A program made the translations under genes and the position numbers. Below are positions 1 through 13,200 of a DNA stretch of 39,560 nucleotides, one piece after another; within the stretch, counting starts at the first letter, position 1, and the number at the start of each line of letters is the position of its first letter. Source of the DNA: Acanthaster planci (lineage: Eukaryota; Echinodermata; Asteroidea; Valvatida; Acanthasteridae); contig NW_019091402.1 in the NCBI RefSeq assembly GCF_001949145.1, positions 883,727 to 923,286 of the forward strand. The letters are read 5' to 3'. The notes beneath the pieces are model-generated. The model ran no database searches and was not told the origin of the DNA. It was given only the letters and a program-made list of their open reading frames with translations.

Positions 1-719
1 TATTATCTCGATTATCCGTACATTCTCCAACGAGTTCCTTTATGCGTGAACAACCTTTAACCCAGATAGCTGGTATTGTTCATGTATGTACAAGTTTACA
101 TTATAATACCTAATAGCTGTTGACACACACGACTTTGTTTTCAGTTTCATGCAGGGTCTTCTTAGGTTTCTGTCTTCATGCAGGGTTCAATCATCAGATC
201 TCATAAGGGACACTCATCAAGATTAACTTCAATGAAAGTTACCTCACTGGGAAGTAATTAGACAACCGTGCTTAATAGTTTCGAAATCAATCCAAAATGG
301 AGTCCGTCAGGCTAATCTTTGATCGCCCCTCAGCTTGCCCGTGCTCAGGGGGGTACGTCCAGAAGCACAGTACGTACAGAGGCCTTTGTTTGCATGGCTG
401 CCCTCTTTGCAAAAAAATGCTTTTGTCCAAAGGTTATGTAAGGTTTGCCTGTGGAGCCAAAGAACTGCCCTGCAAGATGGCAAACCCGGCATACCTCTGT
501 GCGACTCGCTTGGCATAGGCCTACCCAGGATACCTTCATTATTAGTGGTATGCGTATGTACGCAAAGTATTGTGAAACTGAACGCGCCCCAGGTCTGTGC
601 AACTTCTAGACCGACGCTTCGCAAGTTATATATTAGGGGCCAAACATGTATAACTTTAGGTGGGAGAGGCAGTCGGGTTAGTACCGACACGTGGATGAGA
701 TGGACGGGATTGTGTTGAA
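1..719. other. Non-coding flank, no gene recognised
   Basis: Several overlapping short open frames run through about 297-718 on both strands. Three frames open at once suggests base composition rather than coding. The ATG-initiated 73-residue frame at 297 is rich in cysteine, but I recognise no domain and see no splice partners. A TAGGCCTA palindrome lies at 516-523. I see no gene here. Confidence 0.5.
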
Positions 720-1070
720 CTAAGATTGGATTTGAGTCGCTAGGATTGGAATCGATTAATTTGTTATCGATCGAACTGTAGTCGATTGGTTTGGACGACA
801 GTCGATGGGAATTAACTCGTCTCGCTTGAGCTCATGGGATTTGATTACTACTCTGGATTGGATTGGCTTGAAAGGGATTTAGTTTTGATAGGAGATGGCC
901 GGATTGAACTGATGTCCTTTGGACTGAATCGATTGCCTGGATTGCAATCGACTGGAATTAACTTGACTTTATTGGAGTCGAGTGAACTAGACTTTTTGGA
1001 TTTGTGATTTGTTTTGATTAGATTCGCTCCGAGTTGTAATTGAGTCCGTCATAAGTCACTCTCAAGTCAT
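720..1070. repeat. Degenerate GATTGG / TCGATTGG short-period array
   Basis: Variants of GGATTGGAATCGATT, TCGATTGG, GGAATTAACT and TTGGACTGAATCGATTG recur every 8 to 20 bases. They look like an old simple satellite that has diverged. The array lies about 150 bases before the assembly gap, which fits a repeat that assembled poorly. No exact unit length survives, so the boundaries are approximate. Confidence 0.55.
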
Positions 1071-1225
1071 TCAGTCCTAGGTAAACACATGGTATTTAAG
1101 TGAAGGTCTCAAAGGCATTCTTTTGTCACTATTCATCTCTTAGACGTACGGACCCGATTTGTGAACTGACGTGGGAATTCACTTGTGACTAACTTGATTC
1201 CAACTCTCTGGATTCGCTGGAAAGC

Positions 1226-1976
1226 NNNNNNNNNNNNNNNNNNNNNNNNNNNNNNNNNNNNNNNNNNNNNNNNNNNNNNNNNNNNNNNNNNNNNNNNNNN
1301 NNNNNNNNNNNNNNNNNNNNNNNNNNNNNNNNNNNNNNNNNNNNNNNNNNNNNNNNNNNNNNNNNNNNNNNNNNNNNNNNNNNNNNNNNNNNNNNNNNNN
1401 NNNNNNNNNNNNNNNNNNNNNNNNNNNNNNNNNNNNNNNNNNNNNNNNNNNNNNNNNNNNNNNNNNNNNNNNNNNNNNNNNNNNNNNNNNNNNNNNNNNN
1501 NNNNNNNNNNNNNNNNNNNNNNNNNNNNNNNNNNNNNNNNNNNNNNNNNNNNNNNNNNNNNNNNNNNNNNNNNNNNNNNNNNNNNNNNNNNNNNNNNNNN
1601 NNNNNNNNNNNNNNNNNNNNNNNNNNNNNNNNNNNNNNNNNNNNNNNNNNNNNNNNNNNNNNNNNNNNNNNNNNNNNNNNNNNNNNNNNNNNNNNNNNNN
1701 NNNNNNNNNNNNNNNNNNNNNNNNNNNNNNNNNNNNNNNNNNNNNNNNNNNNNNNNNNNNNNNNNNNNNNNNNNNNNNNNNNNNNNNNNNNNNNNNNNNN
1801 NNNNNNNNNNNNNNNNNNNNNNNNNNNNNNNNNNNNNNNNNNNNNNNNNNNNNNNNNNNNNNNNNNNNNNNNNNNNNNNNNNNNNNNNNNNNNNNNNNNN
1901 NNNNNNNNNNNNNNNNNNNNNNNNNNNNNNNNNNNNNNNNNNNNNNNNNNNNNNNNNNNNNNNNNNNNNNNNNNNN
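1226..1976. other. Assembly gap (751 unknown bases)
   Basis: An uninterrupted run of N. Any frame drawn across it is meaningless. The true length may differ if the gap was sized by scaffolding. Confidence 0.99.
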
Positions 1977-4230
1977 TCCAGCTACGTTTGTGTTGTTGTT
2001 GTTTTTAAAGTACCATTAATTGTTTAGTTTGCCAGTGTTGTTATCCGGACAAAAGGAATTCAAAAGTTTACAGGACGTCTGTTTTTCAAATCGTAAAACA
2101 AATTGTGAACAAGCGTGTACTAGTGGCAGGCTTATCTAGCTTTTTTTCAGGAGTTCTGGAACAACGATTGATGCTAACTCGAACCCTTATAAAGCCCATA
2201 TTGTATAAAATGCATTACATATGCAATACAACTACTATGGTTGTATCACCGGTCAATCAGCATTCATATGCAGTAGAAGGACGAATAGTTATGCCTTGGC
2301 ATGCATCACTGAGTTTCCTCCGGCCAAGCCGTAATACACATGTATAAGGGTACACCTTATACAGATAATATTGTATAAAGGCCTGAGCAAGAAACGGAAG
2401 GCCTCACCTGTGATGGCTGTATTTGTATGAAATTCCTCTTGGAAACTTAGTAGAAATATGTGGTAGTTGAAGACCGGCCCCACAGCAAGCGCAAATTGCA
2501 GGCTTGCTAGCACAACGACTATCCAACCCCGCCATTCGCAAAGGCACCTGGACACGGGCATAGCGAACTGCTAAGCTGACCTGTATTCGTATTTATCTGT
2601 ATATGTTGTTAAACTCTCTCGTGTCTGGGTGCTCACGCATAGCAGACGCTGTAATTTGTCCTTGAACGACTCCAATCGAGCGTATCTAGCTCGAACATTC
2701 AGTGGGTCCCCAAACGCATATATCCGTGAACAGGTCTCTAGTAACAATGGGGGTCTGCCCTTTTGAAGTCACAGTCGTACTTTTCCAACGTCAAGTGGAT
2801 GCTAAAAAATATGGTCGGCCATCGGTACAAAGGTGAATAATAATTCACGGTGTTGAAAGTCCCACGCAGGTAGATAACAACGCAAGAACTATTACATTCT
2901 AAATGAAAATACCACCCTATCTAAAATTGTTGGGACAAAAAACCAATTTTGAACGAATTGGAGGTGAAATCGAAAGCCAAGAAAAAAGGTACTTCATTGT
3001 ATTTTCCGCAAACTTTGGCCGCCCATACAAGTTGAAGACAAAATGAGGGTGGTCAACAGTTCGAAGCCTCAGAAGTGTATATCATACCTACCGTAGCTGC
3101 CCAACAGACAAAACAGGATGCAGCCAATATCCTGTTTGTTTGTTTGTTTGTTTGTTTTTAGAATGTGAGGATTCTCTCCTCGTTTTCGAATTCCATGCTT
3201 TGTTAGCGTCTGACCACTCAGTCTAATCTGTTAATATACCCTCCGAACCACCAATGAAAAATACATCTCTGTACACATTTACATAGGATATAGCTAGGAG
3301 CCGAATTTTATTTGAGTGTAGGCCTACACATCAGGACAAGCACAAACATTTCCAGCGATAATGATCAACCGTTGTGATTGAACTTTTATCCAAGCCCGTC
3401 TCGTTTCGTAGTGAAATAAATGGCTACTGGACTAAAAACCAGAAAAAAAACTCAATGAGCAAAAGACTCTGGAAAACATTTATGGCTTCTGGCATTCCAC
3501 TGAAAATAAAATCATGAACTGACGTAACAAATTAACCTAGACTGCGCGGAGTCGGAAGCTAGAATGCCTGACCTGACTCCTTTCACATCAAACTTGCCTT
3601 CCTATGCTAATTCACCACACCCACTATATAGTTACGCAACATTTCATTAAACACGTAGACAACGTTTGCTTGCTGAAACAATCGTATTAAACACACAGGC
3701 AAAGAAAAATCCTAAGTACTGGTTCTGATGGGATCTTAATTTATCACGGAACAGCAGAGCTAGAGCAAATGTATAGATCCGCGCCCCGGGGTAAATTTGA
3801 ATTGACCCTGCAATTTCCTTTCGGGCAACCCCTGTATTTGCAAAACTCTGAGATCTGAAGAGGTGATGAACTCCCGTCAGGAGGGATTAGAACATCGGAT
3901 GTTCATATTGCTTAGGGTGGGGCCTTGGGATTAGATGCAAATGTATTGCCCAATCATTCGGGCTCGTCAATGCTGTTCTTGCACTAGGCTTGAGACTCGG
4001 GCGCGAAATCAGCGTTCATATGACCACTGCGAAAGGTAACCAATGTCATGTTAGGGTAAACTAATTAAGGCCACAAAGACACCATTGTGATCGAGTCGAT
4101 TTGTGGTAGTATTTTTGCCACAAGTATCCAATACTTTTAATCATCTGTATGTATTTTACCACCCTGGTTTTACATTTGTTTCAGGCCAGTGTGTCACCAC
4201 GAAAAGCCCTGTACTGCTATTTAATATAGA
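1977..4230. other. Intergenic DNA, no gene recognised
   Basis: No exon with recognisable domain content was found on either strand. It contains a (TTTG)n microsatellite at 3133-3159 and a TAGGCCTA palindrome at 3319-3326. Base composition is AT-rich, typical of the intergenic parts of this window. Confidence 0.5.
3133..3159 (+). repeat. (TTTG)n microsatellite
   Basis: About five tandem TTTG units followed by a short T run. A simple repeat with no coding context. Confidence 0.9.
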
Positions 4231-4234
4231 TTTT

Positions 4235-4710
4235 CAAAAAGTGAAATACACTTTTTTGAAGTTCACTTATATTAAGTACATTTTTTTAATAATTGGCTTT
4301 TACAAAATCTGTGTTTTTCCTAAACTTCGTTTGTACGAGATATATTCTCCAGTTTGTTCTCAAGAGATCTACTTTTTGAAGTATTGTTTATTCTTTTGAA
4401 AACAAGTTTTTACGAGATACACTGTTTTCAAGTTAATTTTCGAGGTGTGTATTTTAAGGTTGATTTTATGTCACATAAAAACGAACTTCAAAAATGACTT
4501 GGAACAAGTTGGAAAAATATATTTCGTAAAATCAATTTAGTTCCAAAATTCAAATAAAAAATGTTTCGAATAAAGAGCTTATAAGATCGCACTGGAACTA
4601 TATCTCGTTCGCATGAACTCTTAAAACTACATTTACATATATATATCGTAAAAATGAAAGTTGGAAAAAAATGTATGTTTGTATTTCTTTCTTGTCGTGT
4701 AGGTGAAAAT
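4235..4710. repeat. Possible fold-back (inverted-repeat) element, AT-rich
   Basis: The midpoint at about 4463-4480 is a near-palindrome, TTTTATGTCACATAAAA. The left half carries ACGAGATATATTCTCCAGT and a second ACGAGATACACTG. The reverse complement of the right half carries ACGAGATATAGTTCCAGT and ACGAAATATATTTTTCC. Both halves are rich in TTTTGAAGT-like blocks. This is what a diverged fold-back element or MITE with sub-repeats looks like. I found no clean terminal inverted repeat or target duplication, so chance similarity of AT-rich DNA remains possible. Confidence 0.35.
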
Positions 4711-7700
4711 GCTGATGTTTCAACGACAAACACTATTTCAAGCTGTTTTTATATGACAGTTTTCTTAATTGTAATTTGATGCATATTCCGCTGACCCAAA
4801 AATGCCCCTAAACCTGTTTTAGAGATGGAAAAAAAGCCTTATGCAAACCTTGCCAGTCGTAAGATTTACACCGCCTGCATAATGTGGATCAGTTTACTCT
4901 GGGGTCCACATAAAACCGGCAAGTTTGTACCAGCGCCAGAAGTGGCGATGACTGTGGAGATCAAGCATAAGAGCGTTTTTTGCGACTCACGCGGGTTGGT
5001 CTTCAGTGACAGCTTTAACTGCCACCGCGCTTTCTCCTCTAGAATGCAGGTGTACCATTTCTTTTTTTGGGGGGGGTTACAACAGAAAACAAGAACGAGT
5101 TAGCTGTCTCAGAGACGTGCGTTTGAGCTAGAATAAGTCAAGGAGAATCACAAAAGACTATGGAGAAAACTTACCTGACAAGTGTTTGCCATTTTCCCAG
5201 TTGATCAAAATGCATGCACTAACAGCACATTGACAATAAATGCATATTTTAATTCACTACTGAGTTGGCTTTCTCATTTACCAACGACTCAAATAACCTT
5301 TTGTTTCATTAAAAAAGACAAAACAAGCCTAAAACGTGTACACCTGGCCACGTCCTATTGTCGCCCATCGATCGGCCATTGAATTTCGCCAGCATTTCCG
5401 CTGTTGACAAAACCAAGGCTGACGAGCTGAGACAAAGGACATCGTTATCTGTTACACTTTTGAATCAATACGTGTTGTCTAGAACGTGACCACGTTTTGT
5501 CATTAAGGTAACGTAGTTTCTGTCCTATGGGAAAACGGGGAAAAAGCCTCTCAGATAATGTCTCGGCGCTGTGGGCTCAAGTAGTCAAGCGTACTATGAC
5601 TTCAGATAGGCCTGTGCGACCAAGCCTTTAATATCAGTTCTGGTAACGTTAACTGCGTAATTGTCTTGTACTCTGCACTTCTAGTCTAATGAGCTATGAT
5701 GGTTCTAAGTGAGGGTGTTCTACAACTCATGCTTCTTCAGGTAGGCAGTGTACGTAATTTTGTGATCGTATACGTGCACTTGTTAAAGATTGGCTCTGTC
5801 ACTAATTTCGACTCTGCGAACTCTTTTGCAGGAATTTGTTGTCGGGTGACTGTTGGAATACTTGTTTTACACAACTGTCCGTTTCTGAAGTGTGGGAACT
5901 GTAGGCCAACAACGAGTTGCTGGGAAAATTTGTAGCGTGCACACATTTTGACAAAGTAATGTTGAGCATAACCCAAGTGGTTGGTATTTCTCTCGGTGAA
6001 GTTAGTGCATTTGTTGAAATAAGAAAGTGCATGCGGCATACACGCAGAGGTACTTGGAAACACGATCATTTAAAATTGCACTGTAGTATCAAGCTGAAAA
6101 CAACAAACCATGAGGTACTGTTATAGCGTTTAATATGCATGAACATTATGTTAAGAAAGCAGGGTAGTGCCAGAATCAGGGGTCCAAAAGTGTGGCATTT
6201 TCGTGCCCCTGTTACATCTGTTATAAACTTACAAAATCATATGTCAGGTGTTACAGAGACACGAAAACAATGGACTCCTAATTTCTGGAATTACCCAGCA
6301 TTAAGTTCTGAGAAGTTTAGTTCAATTTGACCCCGAATGGACGTACTTGCCCTCAATTTGTCAAATGGTTTTGCTCATTTTCGTTCTCAGTGACTTGAGT
6401 TTTCGATTTGTCTAATAACCTTTTCACTTTTTGTGGATACAATGCTACATTAGGAGCGAACAGTAGGTTTAAAAGGTAGGATCTGTTCATAAATTGAGAA
6501 CATTAATATTCATTTGTTCAAGTGGAGTGTGATGGGTTCAATAATCATCCCAACATAAGCGATCTTACCTATGCTATGTAGAAATAATGGTCGTGGATTG
6601 CCCGTTGATATGGATTAGGCATTCGTATATAAGGTTCATCCAACCAAGGAGAAAAAAAATGACCACCGACAATGCAGGGTAAGAAAAAGGCTGTGGTCAA
6701 CGGTCGTATAGGTATGTACAAATTGACTCGATCGCCCGATTTTTACCTAATTTTTAAGAGCTTAAGTTGAAAGTTGAATATTTATTTTTATACTTCTTAC
6801 AGTGCAAAGAAAGGTGCATTTAGAAATGTTCTTATCATGTACAATTTCATATAAATCATGCCAAATAAGATACATTTTACCCAAATTCATTAATAACAGA
6901 GAGTTATATTTGTAAAGGTTTATGGGACTTCTCCAAAGAGCAAGACAAACATATATTTCACTTTGGAGAACAAAAGGAAATCTAGAAATCATTTCCGGTA
7001 GGCCGATTATAATCAATCGATGACATCGTTGTGTAAAGTCAGATGGACTCAGTTGAAACAAGCAGGTAAATATTCAGTGAATAGCCCGCTAGATAATAGC
7101 AAACAAAGATCGTATTACGGACTTCCTGGCCAGTTGTGGATTCTTTAATATTTCCCAAGAGACCGCTAGTGGCTTGAACCCCCTCTAACTTGCGCATCGA
7201 CCGCCATCAAAATGAGGACATCAATTAATAATTTCATTGGCTGAACAGAACCCCGTATCGACCTGCACCTAAGCCAAGGGCCTTCCGCTAACTCATGTAA
7301 TTTCATTTTAATTAAATATGCCCCTGTCGAGGTTACAATCTAAATGACCGCTTCTTACAGAGTGGCTTTGCCGCTCTAAGTTTACAGAAAATTTTAGCGC
7401 CCTACATGGCATTGTTGGACACTCAGTTGAGGTCCCTACCTTTGATGTAATATAATTCACGGTGCCTGTTGAAGGTTGACGTCATTGATGCCATCAACGG
7501 CAGTCTTCGTACCCTAATTAACGAGACAGGTTGGTGGTGGAATGAGCACCATCTTTTCTGGAGGTCAACTTACAGATGCTGTGCGGAGTCCTTGGCCATC
7601 ATGAAATGTGCCCGAGTGGGTAAGGTTGGTATTTTAACTCTGCTCGCGCATTTAATTGGTGGTTTTTGTGTATTTATCATAGATGTGTTTTTGTCTTCTT

Positions 7701-8578
7701 CTTACAAACATGTAGGTTATTTTAAGTTTGGTGACTGTTTGCATGGCATCCGGAGGTAAGTTTTCTTTTCGTTTGTCCCTCCTTGTTGGAAGAGTATACC
7801 CAAAGTGATTCAGCGCATGCGCATTTATAGGCACAAAGAACAGCAGGTATGATCGATTATAGTTTTGCAGTCGACTTATGTTTGTACATTTGTCCGCACA
7901 GTGGTTGGTGGATGAGCACATCTTTTGCACAGTTTCCATGGAAACCGTGTCTTCTCTCTCTTTTCAGTTATTTTCCTCCAATTTTCGAATGTATGGCTTT
8001 GCGGGCCCAGCAAGTTATTTTAGAAATACAGTATTTGTAAATGAAGTCTTTTTCCAAATTTGACTTCATTTTCCACAGTTGCTTTGATTTTTCCCAGCCT
8101 GAGAGTATTTTTGTGGCCTCTTAATTTTTTTGCAAACGAAATTTGTATACTTTGGAGCACACAGGAAAGGTGGATATTTTTCTTTGTTTTTCTCATTGTT
8201 TGCGATTGTTGTTTCTGTTTACAATCGTAAGCTACAGAATGCTCTCAGATAGCATTTTCATTGCAATTTCTTGATTAACAACTTCAAAGGCAAAAAACGG
8301 AAAATGCACACTGCCATTGTGAAAAACCAACACAGCTACAGCGCCCGCATTTGTCACTGAAAGCGCGGGAAATTTGAAATGCTTTTTGGGCTTTTTTGTT
8401 TTTGTTTATTTTTTAATTTTCAATGGTAACATTTTGCTTCAATATTTTCCAGCATGTCAAATCAAATTTAGAAAGCAGGAAAAGGTCAACGTTCTCCCAG
8501 CATATCTCACGATCGCTGCTTCTTGCCGGAATAGCTGCACTGGCACCGTGTTGTTGACTGTTTGTGTTTCATTGTGTA
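4711..8578. other. Presumed upstream region of the adhesion GPCR; no confident exon
   Basis: The GPCR gene still needs a start codon and signal peptide upstream of 9017. This stretch was read for them without a confident hit. The best candidate is 7576-7619, flanked by AG and GTAAGG. Its reading phase would join the exon at 9017 and add a Cys-Cys..Cys stretch, but it is only 44 bases. The segments near 7535-7575 and 7905-7935 share a GGTTGGTGGaTGAGCAC-like sequence, suggesting a small local duplication. A G run sits at about 5069-5076. Confidence 0.4.
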
Positions 8579-8759
8579 CAGTGGCATAACTGGATTGAAA
8601 CGGGGGAGCGGTCGCTGAAAGCCTTCAAACTGTGGCTTGATAGGCTGTGATCAACTGAAGACTTCAAATGGGTGGACGCGGGGAGGAGGGACATCCACTG
8701 CCTAGAGGGGAATCTCTCCCCTTCTATGCGCCCCCCCCCAACACTCAGTTATGCCACTG
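8579..8759. mobile_element. hAT-like MITE (non-autonomous DNA transposon), 181 bp
   Basis: The element begins CAGTGGCATAACTG and ends CAGTTATGCCACTG, a perfect 14-base terminal inverted repeat. CAGTGGC(G/A)TA termini are widespread in animal hAT-type non-autonomous elements. The flanking 8-mers ATTGTGTA (left) and ATTGTATT (right) share the first five bases and could be a worn 8 bp target duplication. The interior is G-rich then C-rich, with a C run near 8731, and has no coding capacity. The superfamily call comes from the termini only. Confidence 0.7.
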
Positions 8760-9016
8760 ATTGTATTCCATACATCGAATCTTTAAAAAATATTGTAGGT
8801 AAATAAATAGGTCTTTTGTTGACCAAATCGCTTGCCTAATAACAGAAACTTAGTTTTTTTTACCATGACATCAAATATACAAACAAATATGTGACGTAAA
8901 CTCCCACAAAAAAAAAACAGATAGTTAAATCATATACGCCTAGGAGGCAGTTGGTTCACGGTCGATTGTTGCGCTTAGAACTGAGTATTCCCGTCTTTGT
9001 TTCTGGCGTTTGCTAG

Positions 9017-10256
9017 TGATTTGTTCTGAAAACCCGCTCGGCATGGAGTCCTCGGCGATACCAGACGCCATGGTGTCAGCCTCGACGTCGGACTCATCGC
9101 ACTCCGCCGCCAACGCCCGCCTGAACCACAACTCGGCCGGCTGGAAATCGCGGTCATACGACAAAGATCCCTGGATACAAGTCGCCTTCCAGGGAGCGGC
9201 TTTGCTGGGCATGCTGAGCACGCAGGCTCCGGATCAGCTGGACCCGCCCCCTGAAGGGACGCTGTTTGAGATGCAGCTTCTTGCTAAAGGGGACGCTGGT
9301 GAATGGATAAGATACCCTCTGGTGAGGTTTATTTCACCAGTTCAAATGATAAAATTTATCATTAAAATGCTTCTGTCAGTGTTCATCGTCTTGTTCTGTG
9401 AAACGTTTTGGTAGTAAAATACCCGTATAAGATTCGGATACAAAACTAGTTTTCTTTGGGGTGGTCAAAATACTTTTCGCGGTGAAGGTAAAGTGGGCTT
9501 TTTAAACACTTTTAGGAGGGAAATAATACAATTATTTTAAAGAGGTAGGGAAAACTAAACCTTTCCCCAATTATAACCTTTATACAATAGGTGACAAGAG
9601 CTCTTTCAAAATTAACATTAAAAATGGAGCACTTTTCCCATTTATGGCGGAAAAATTTCCAGAAAAATGGGCTTCCGCGAGTCGCTTTTTCGCCGATTTT
9701 AGAAACACTCATTATGTATTAATGATATGCCGGTGACCCCAAAACGTCATGTGGGAGATACGGCTGTAAACAGCTGTGTATCTTACACGCGAGTCTCGTA
9801 GTAGAGGCACGCGCAAAATGCAATGTTCTAGCGCGGTTCTTGTTCACTTTGTTGATTTTTCCATACATGATCGCCCCTTTGTGGCCCTGTGCCCCCGCCC
9901 CCACCACATCTGCCAATAGTTCCCCAGCGTAGAACCCACTCTTATGAGAGAAAGTATGCCCTTGCTGTTATTAACACGTTCCTAAGCAGCCAGTTTGGTT
10001 ACCATTTCTTATTTAGCTAGTCACTTCGTTGCTTTCCAACACAGTCACTGACAATTTCCCTTTAGTCTAACGAGGGACTGCCTTTCGTTTGTTCTCCGAC
10101 AGGTGTTGTCAGCTAATTACGAAGCAGGAGGTGAAATCGTTGACTTTACTTTTGAGCGGTCACTCCGGGTGACAGTCTTGCGCCTGTACATCGTTACAAC
10201 CCCCCTCATCGGCTTGCGGATGGAGCTCTATGGATGCTACGAAAATCCGGACACGG
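9017..10256 (+). CDS. GPCR exons 1-2: first F5/8 type C (discoidin) domain
   Basis: Exons 9017-9321 and 10103-10256 join in phase 0. The product begins C-SENPLGMESSAIPDAMVSAS, the classic discoidin opening. It continues with DPWIQVAF, the strand before the ligand-binding loops, and ends at GLRMELYGC, where the final Cys pairs with the first. Discoidin domains bind phospholipid, glycans or matrix protein; the ligand here cannot be read. The middle of this copy is less typical than in the second domain: the usual GN.D motif is missing, and a Pro-rich DQLDPPPEG stretch is present. The 781-base intron 9322-10102 contains no recognised feature. Confidence 0.9.
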
Positions 10257-13200
10257 GTATTTTGGTTATTGAACGGAAATCTTTAAATTGTCGTGAATTT
10301 TCATCCGTTTGCATATGCGGCAGGGAAACTTGCTCCCTGACGAATTTCTTTTGATTTAAAGGTCTTTTTCAACTGAGAATACTTCATAGGTGAGTAAGAA
10401 AGAAACTAATCAAATAAATGGGCTCTATGTTTTCTCTGCCATTATCATATTGAATGAGCCCAAAAGTGCAGTTGATTTTGAATTTGCCACCCCGGCACCA
10501 AAAGGTGGATATGCCACTGTGTTCATCGGAAAGTTACCTTTTTACTTGCAATCTTTCTGTAATGGACAAAATACAAGCAAAAGCGTGCTCTTTCCGTACT
10601 TTGTCTAGCAAAGATCTTCACGTGTAAGTTAAACCTTTGCTTGATGTGAATTAATTGCACTCGAACTCATTTCATATTCCAGAATGCGCTGTCGATGCAG
10701 ATTGTGATGCGGCAAGTACGTGCATTGATACCTACTGCGCCTGCGCATTGTCTGTGTCGAGTCTTCTGTTCGGCTCATCACCTACGTGCTCGGGTGAGTC
10801 AACTTTATGCTCTAATGTCTCCTCTTGCTGGTGATGCAGTGATGGTGTTTGATGAGAATGTGAAATGAACTAATGATAGAGGAAAAAATAACTTCAAAGA
10901 CTAGGTAGGTTCTCACATCGAATTCAGTGTGCTGTTTTTGTTTGCCTTTTGTTTGTTGGTTGGTTAGTTTCCTTCTTTGTTTTTTCCCTGGTAACCTGCG
11001 ACTGTACTGTCCAGCCGAATGTATGAGTAATATCCACTTAACTTTTATTTGCCATGGTCTCACTTTGGATTGTAGAATGTTGGTCACCGCTTGGTCTGGA
11101 GTCTGGCAAAATCATTGACAGTCAGATCTCCGCCTCCACTTCCCGGTCAACTGGTCCACATACAAACGCACGGATTGGTAACCCAGGCGCTTGGTCACCT
11201 GAAGACAGTGACACCTCCCCGTGGTTAATGGTAAGAAAATGTATAGAGTATCGACTTCTAGGCAAGGTTGCGAACAGAGACATATTGTCCAGAGCTTTTA
11301 AGGAGACAGCACTTTATTTTTAGTTGCACAGGATTGGGCACTAGACCCAGAATGGCAGAATGTAAAAGAAGACCTTGAATGAGCCAAACCCCTTGCATTG
11401 GTCTTCAGATTCGGCTGCAGGAGGAAAGCTATGGAACAACTTGGACCGTCATATTTAGGGAAAATCCATTAGCTCACCGACCTTAAAGCCCAGAGATTCT
11501 GTTGGTGGGGAGAGCCTCTACCGCTAAATGCAGCTCTAGTTCCTGTCACAGAAAATATAACAGTCTCTTGTATACCCTTACATTGGATTGCATGCGCTTT
11601 CAGTTGGTTCCAATACTACACGTTTGCAAATGATTGATGAGTTTGAGGTCTGGTTTAACCCTAGACGATGACAGCGGGGATATCCCAACCCAATCGGTAG
11701 CATTTGAAAGTGTGTCCCTTTTTCTCATTTCTACAGGTCCAGTTTAACGAGACCACGAGGGTCACAGGCATGCGCACAAAGGGGGAGGTCATCTACATTC
11801 TGGGCTTTCCAAACCGGGATTTCGTCAGAAAAGCTAAAATTGAATATGGCATCATGGGTAACAACTACCCGATTGAGGAGAACGGAGAGCCAAAGGTTTG
11901 GTCACGTGGTTTGGTGGTTGGAGATGGATTGGGTGAACAACACAATACTCTTAAACATTCCACAAAGTCTGACTAGACTCTCTTCATAGAGTCATGCAAT
12001 TTGTAGAGGGTTCAACCATTACTGTTCAAACAAGGTTGTAATTAATTTCCATCACTTAAAATGCTTTAGAAATTGAAAATTTGAAACAGATTGTACAAGA
12101 CAAAATAATTCATACATTTAATTAACATAACACATGGAATTCTTTGTGTTATAATGGATGCATTTCAAGGCGGTTTTGAAAAGAACATTACAGGTGAACG
12201 TGTTGATTGGAGACGGTTCATATAAGGATTTTCTCCTCCTACATCGTATATCCCTCACAACCATCTTATGAAGTTCTGCTCTGTTTCCAATCAAGATTTT
12301 CACATTGAATAACGACGAAAATGAAGTCGTCACAAATATCTTCCCCTGTCCCGTCGAGACGGACTTCATAAAGCTCACTGTCGTGTCTCCTGAAGCGTCG
12401 AAAGTAGGATTGCGCCTGGAACTACTCGGCTGTGATTTACAGACCACGACGTCTCCAGGTGAGTTTGGACGAAATGACTTCCCCAGCTAAAGTTAATGAA
12501 GAATTAACACTATTCCTTTGTGTTTGTTGGATGCGAGCAGAGAGTACACGCAGCTCATTCCTTTCATCATAAAGACACTTGTCACGTTAAAAACGCCTAT
12601 TCAAAGAGTTACCTTTCCAAAACGCGATAAATGCACAGTGAAGGTGATATCTTAGGTCGATATTTCAGTGATTCAACCTTTGTCGAGTTTTACTGTATAT
12701 AAAGTCATGAAAGTCTATATAAGCCAGAACCCTTTTATTTCCAATTGTTACAGTTTCTAATTCTCAGCATACTCAAATGTAATGGTAAGCAAGATGTGTC
12801 ACCAATAAACCAACAGAACCGCCATAGCAGAAAAACGTCGAGCTGTTTTGATTTATTCATTCGGATATTTCATATATGAAACTAATCTTGTACCTGATAT
12901 CCACTCAAGGTACCTGCACAGTGGATGCCGATTGTCAGCAAGGTCCTATGCACAACTGCGTTCAGCAGAGATGTCTATTGGTGATCCCCACCACTGAAAG
13001 TTGGTCAACATTGGAGACAACCTCTGTCCGACAGACGACCGAAATAGTTCCAACGACCGAACAAGCCACGACGGACGCACCAACGACAATGATGGCGCAG
13101 ACAACTACAGAACCGGTGACAACCGGAAAAATCGTGAGCCCGTCTGAACCAACGACTGAGGCGTCGACTACCACGGACGCAGAGACAACTGTCGAACCAA

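Noticed and set aside
297-718. Overlapping open frames, one of them Cys-rich (73 aa)
   Set aside because: Open in several frames on both strands at once, no recognisable domain, no splice context.
1185-2027. 280-codon open frame
   Set aside because: It is open only because it crosses the run of N.
7849-8063. Frames starting near a GTCCGCACAG|TGG acceptor-like site
   Set aside because: No donor in suitable phase and no domain similarity; only a short resemblance to 7535-7575.
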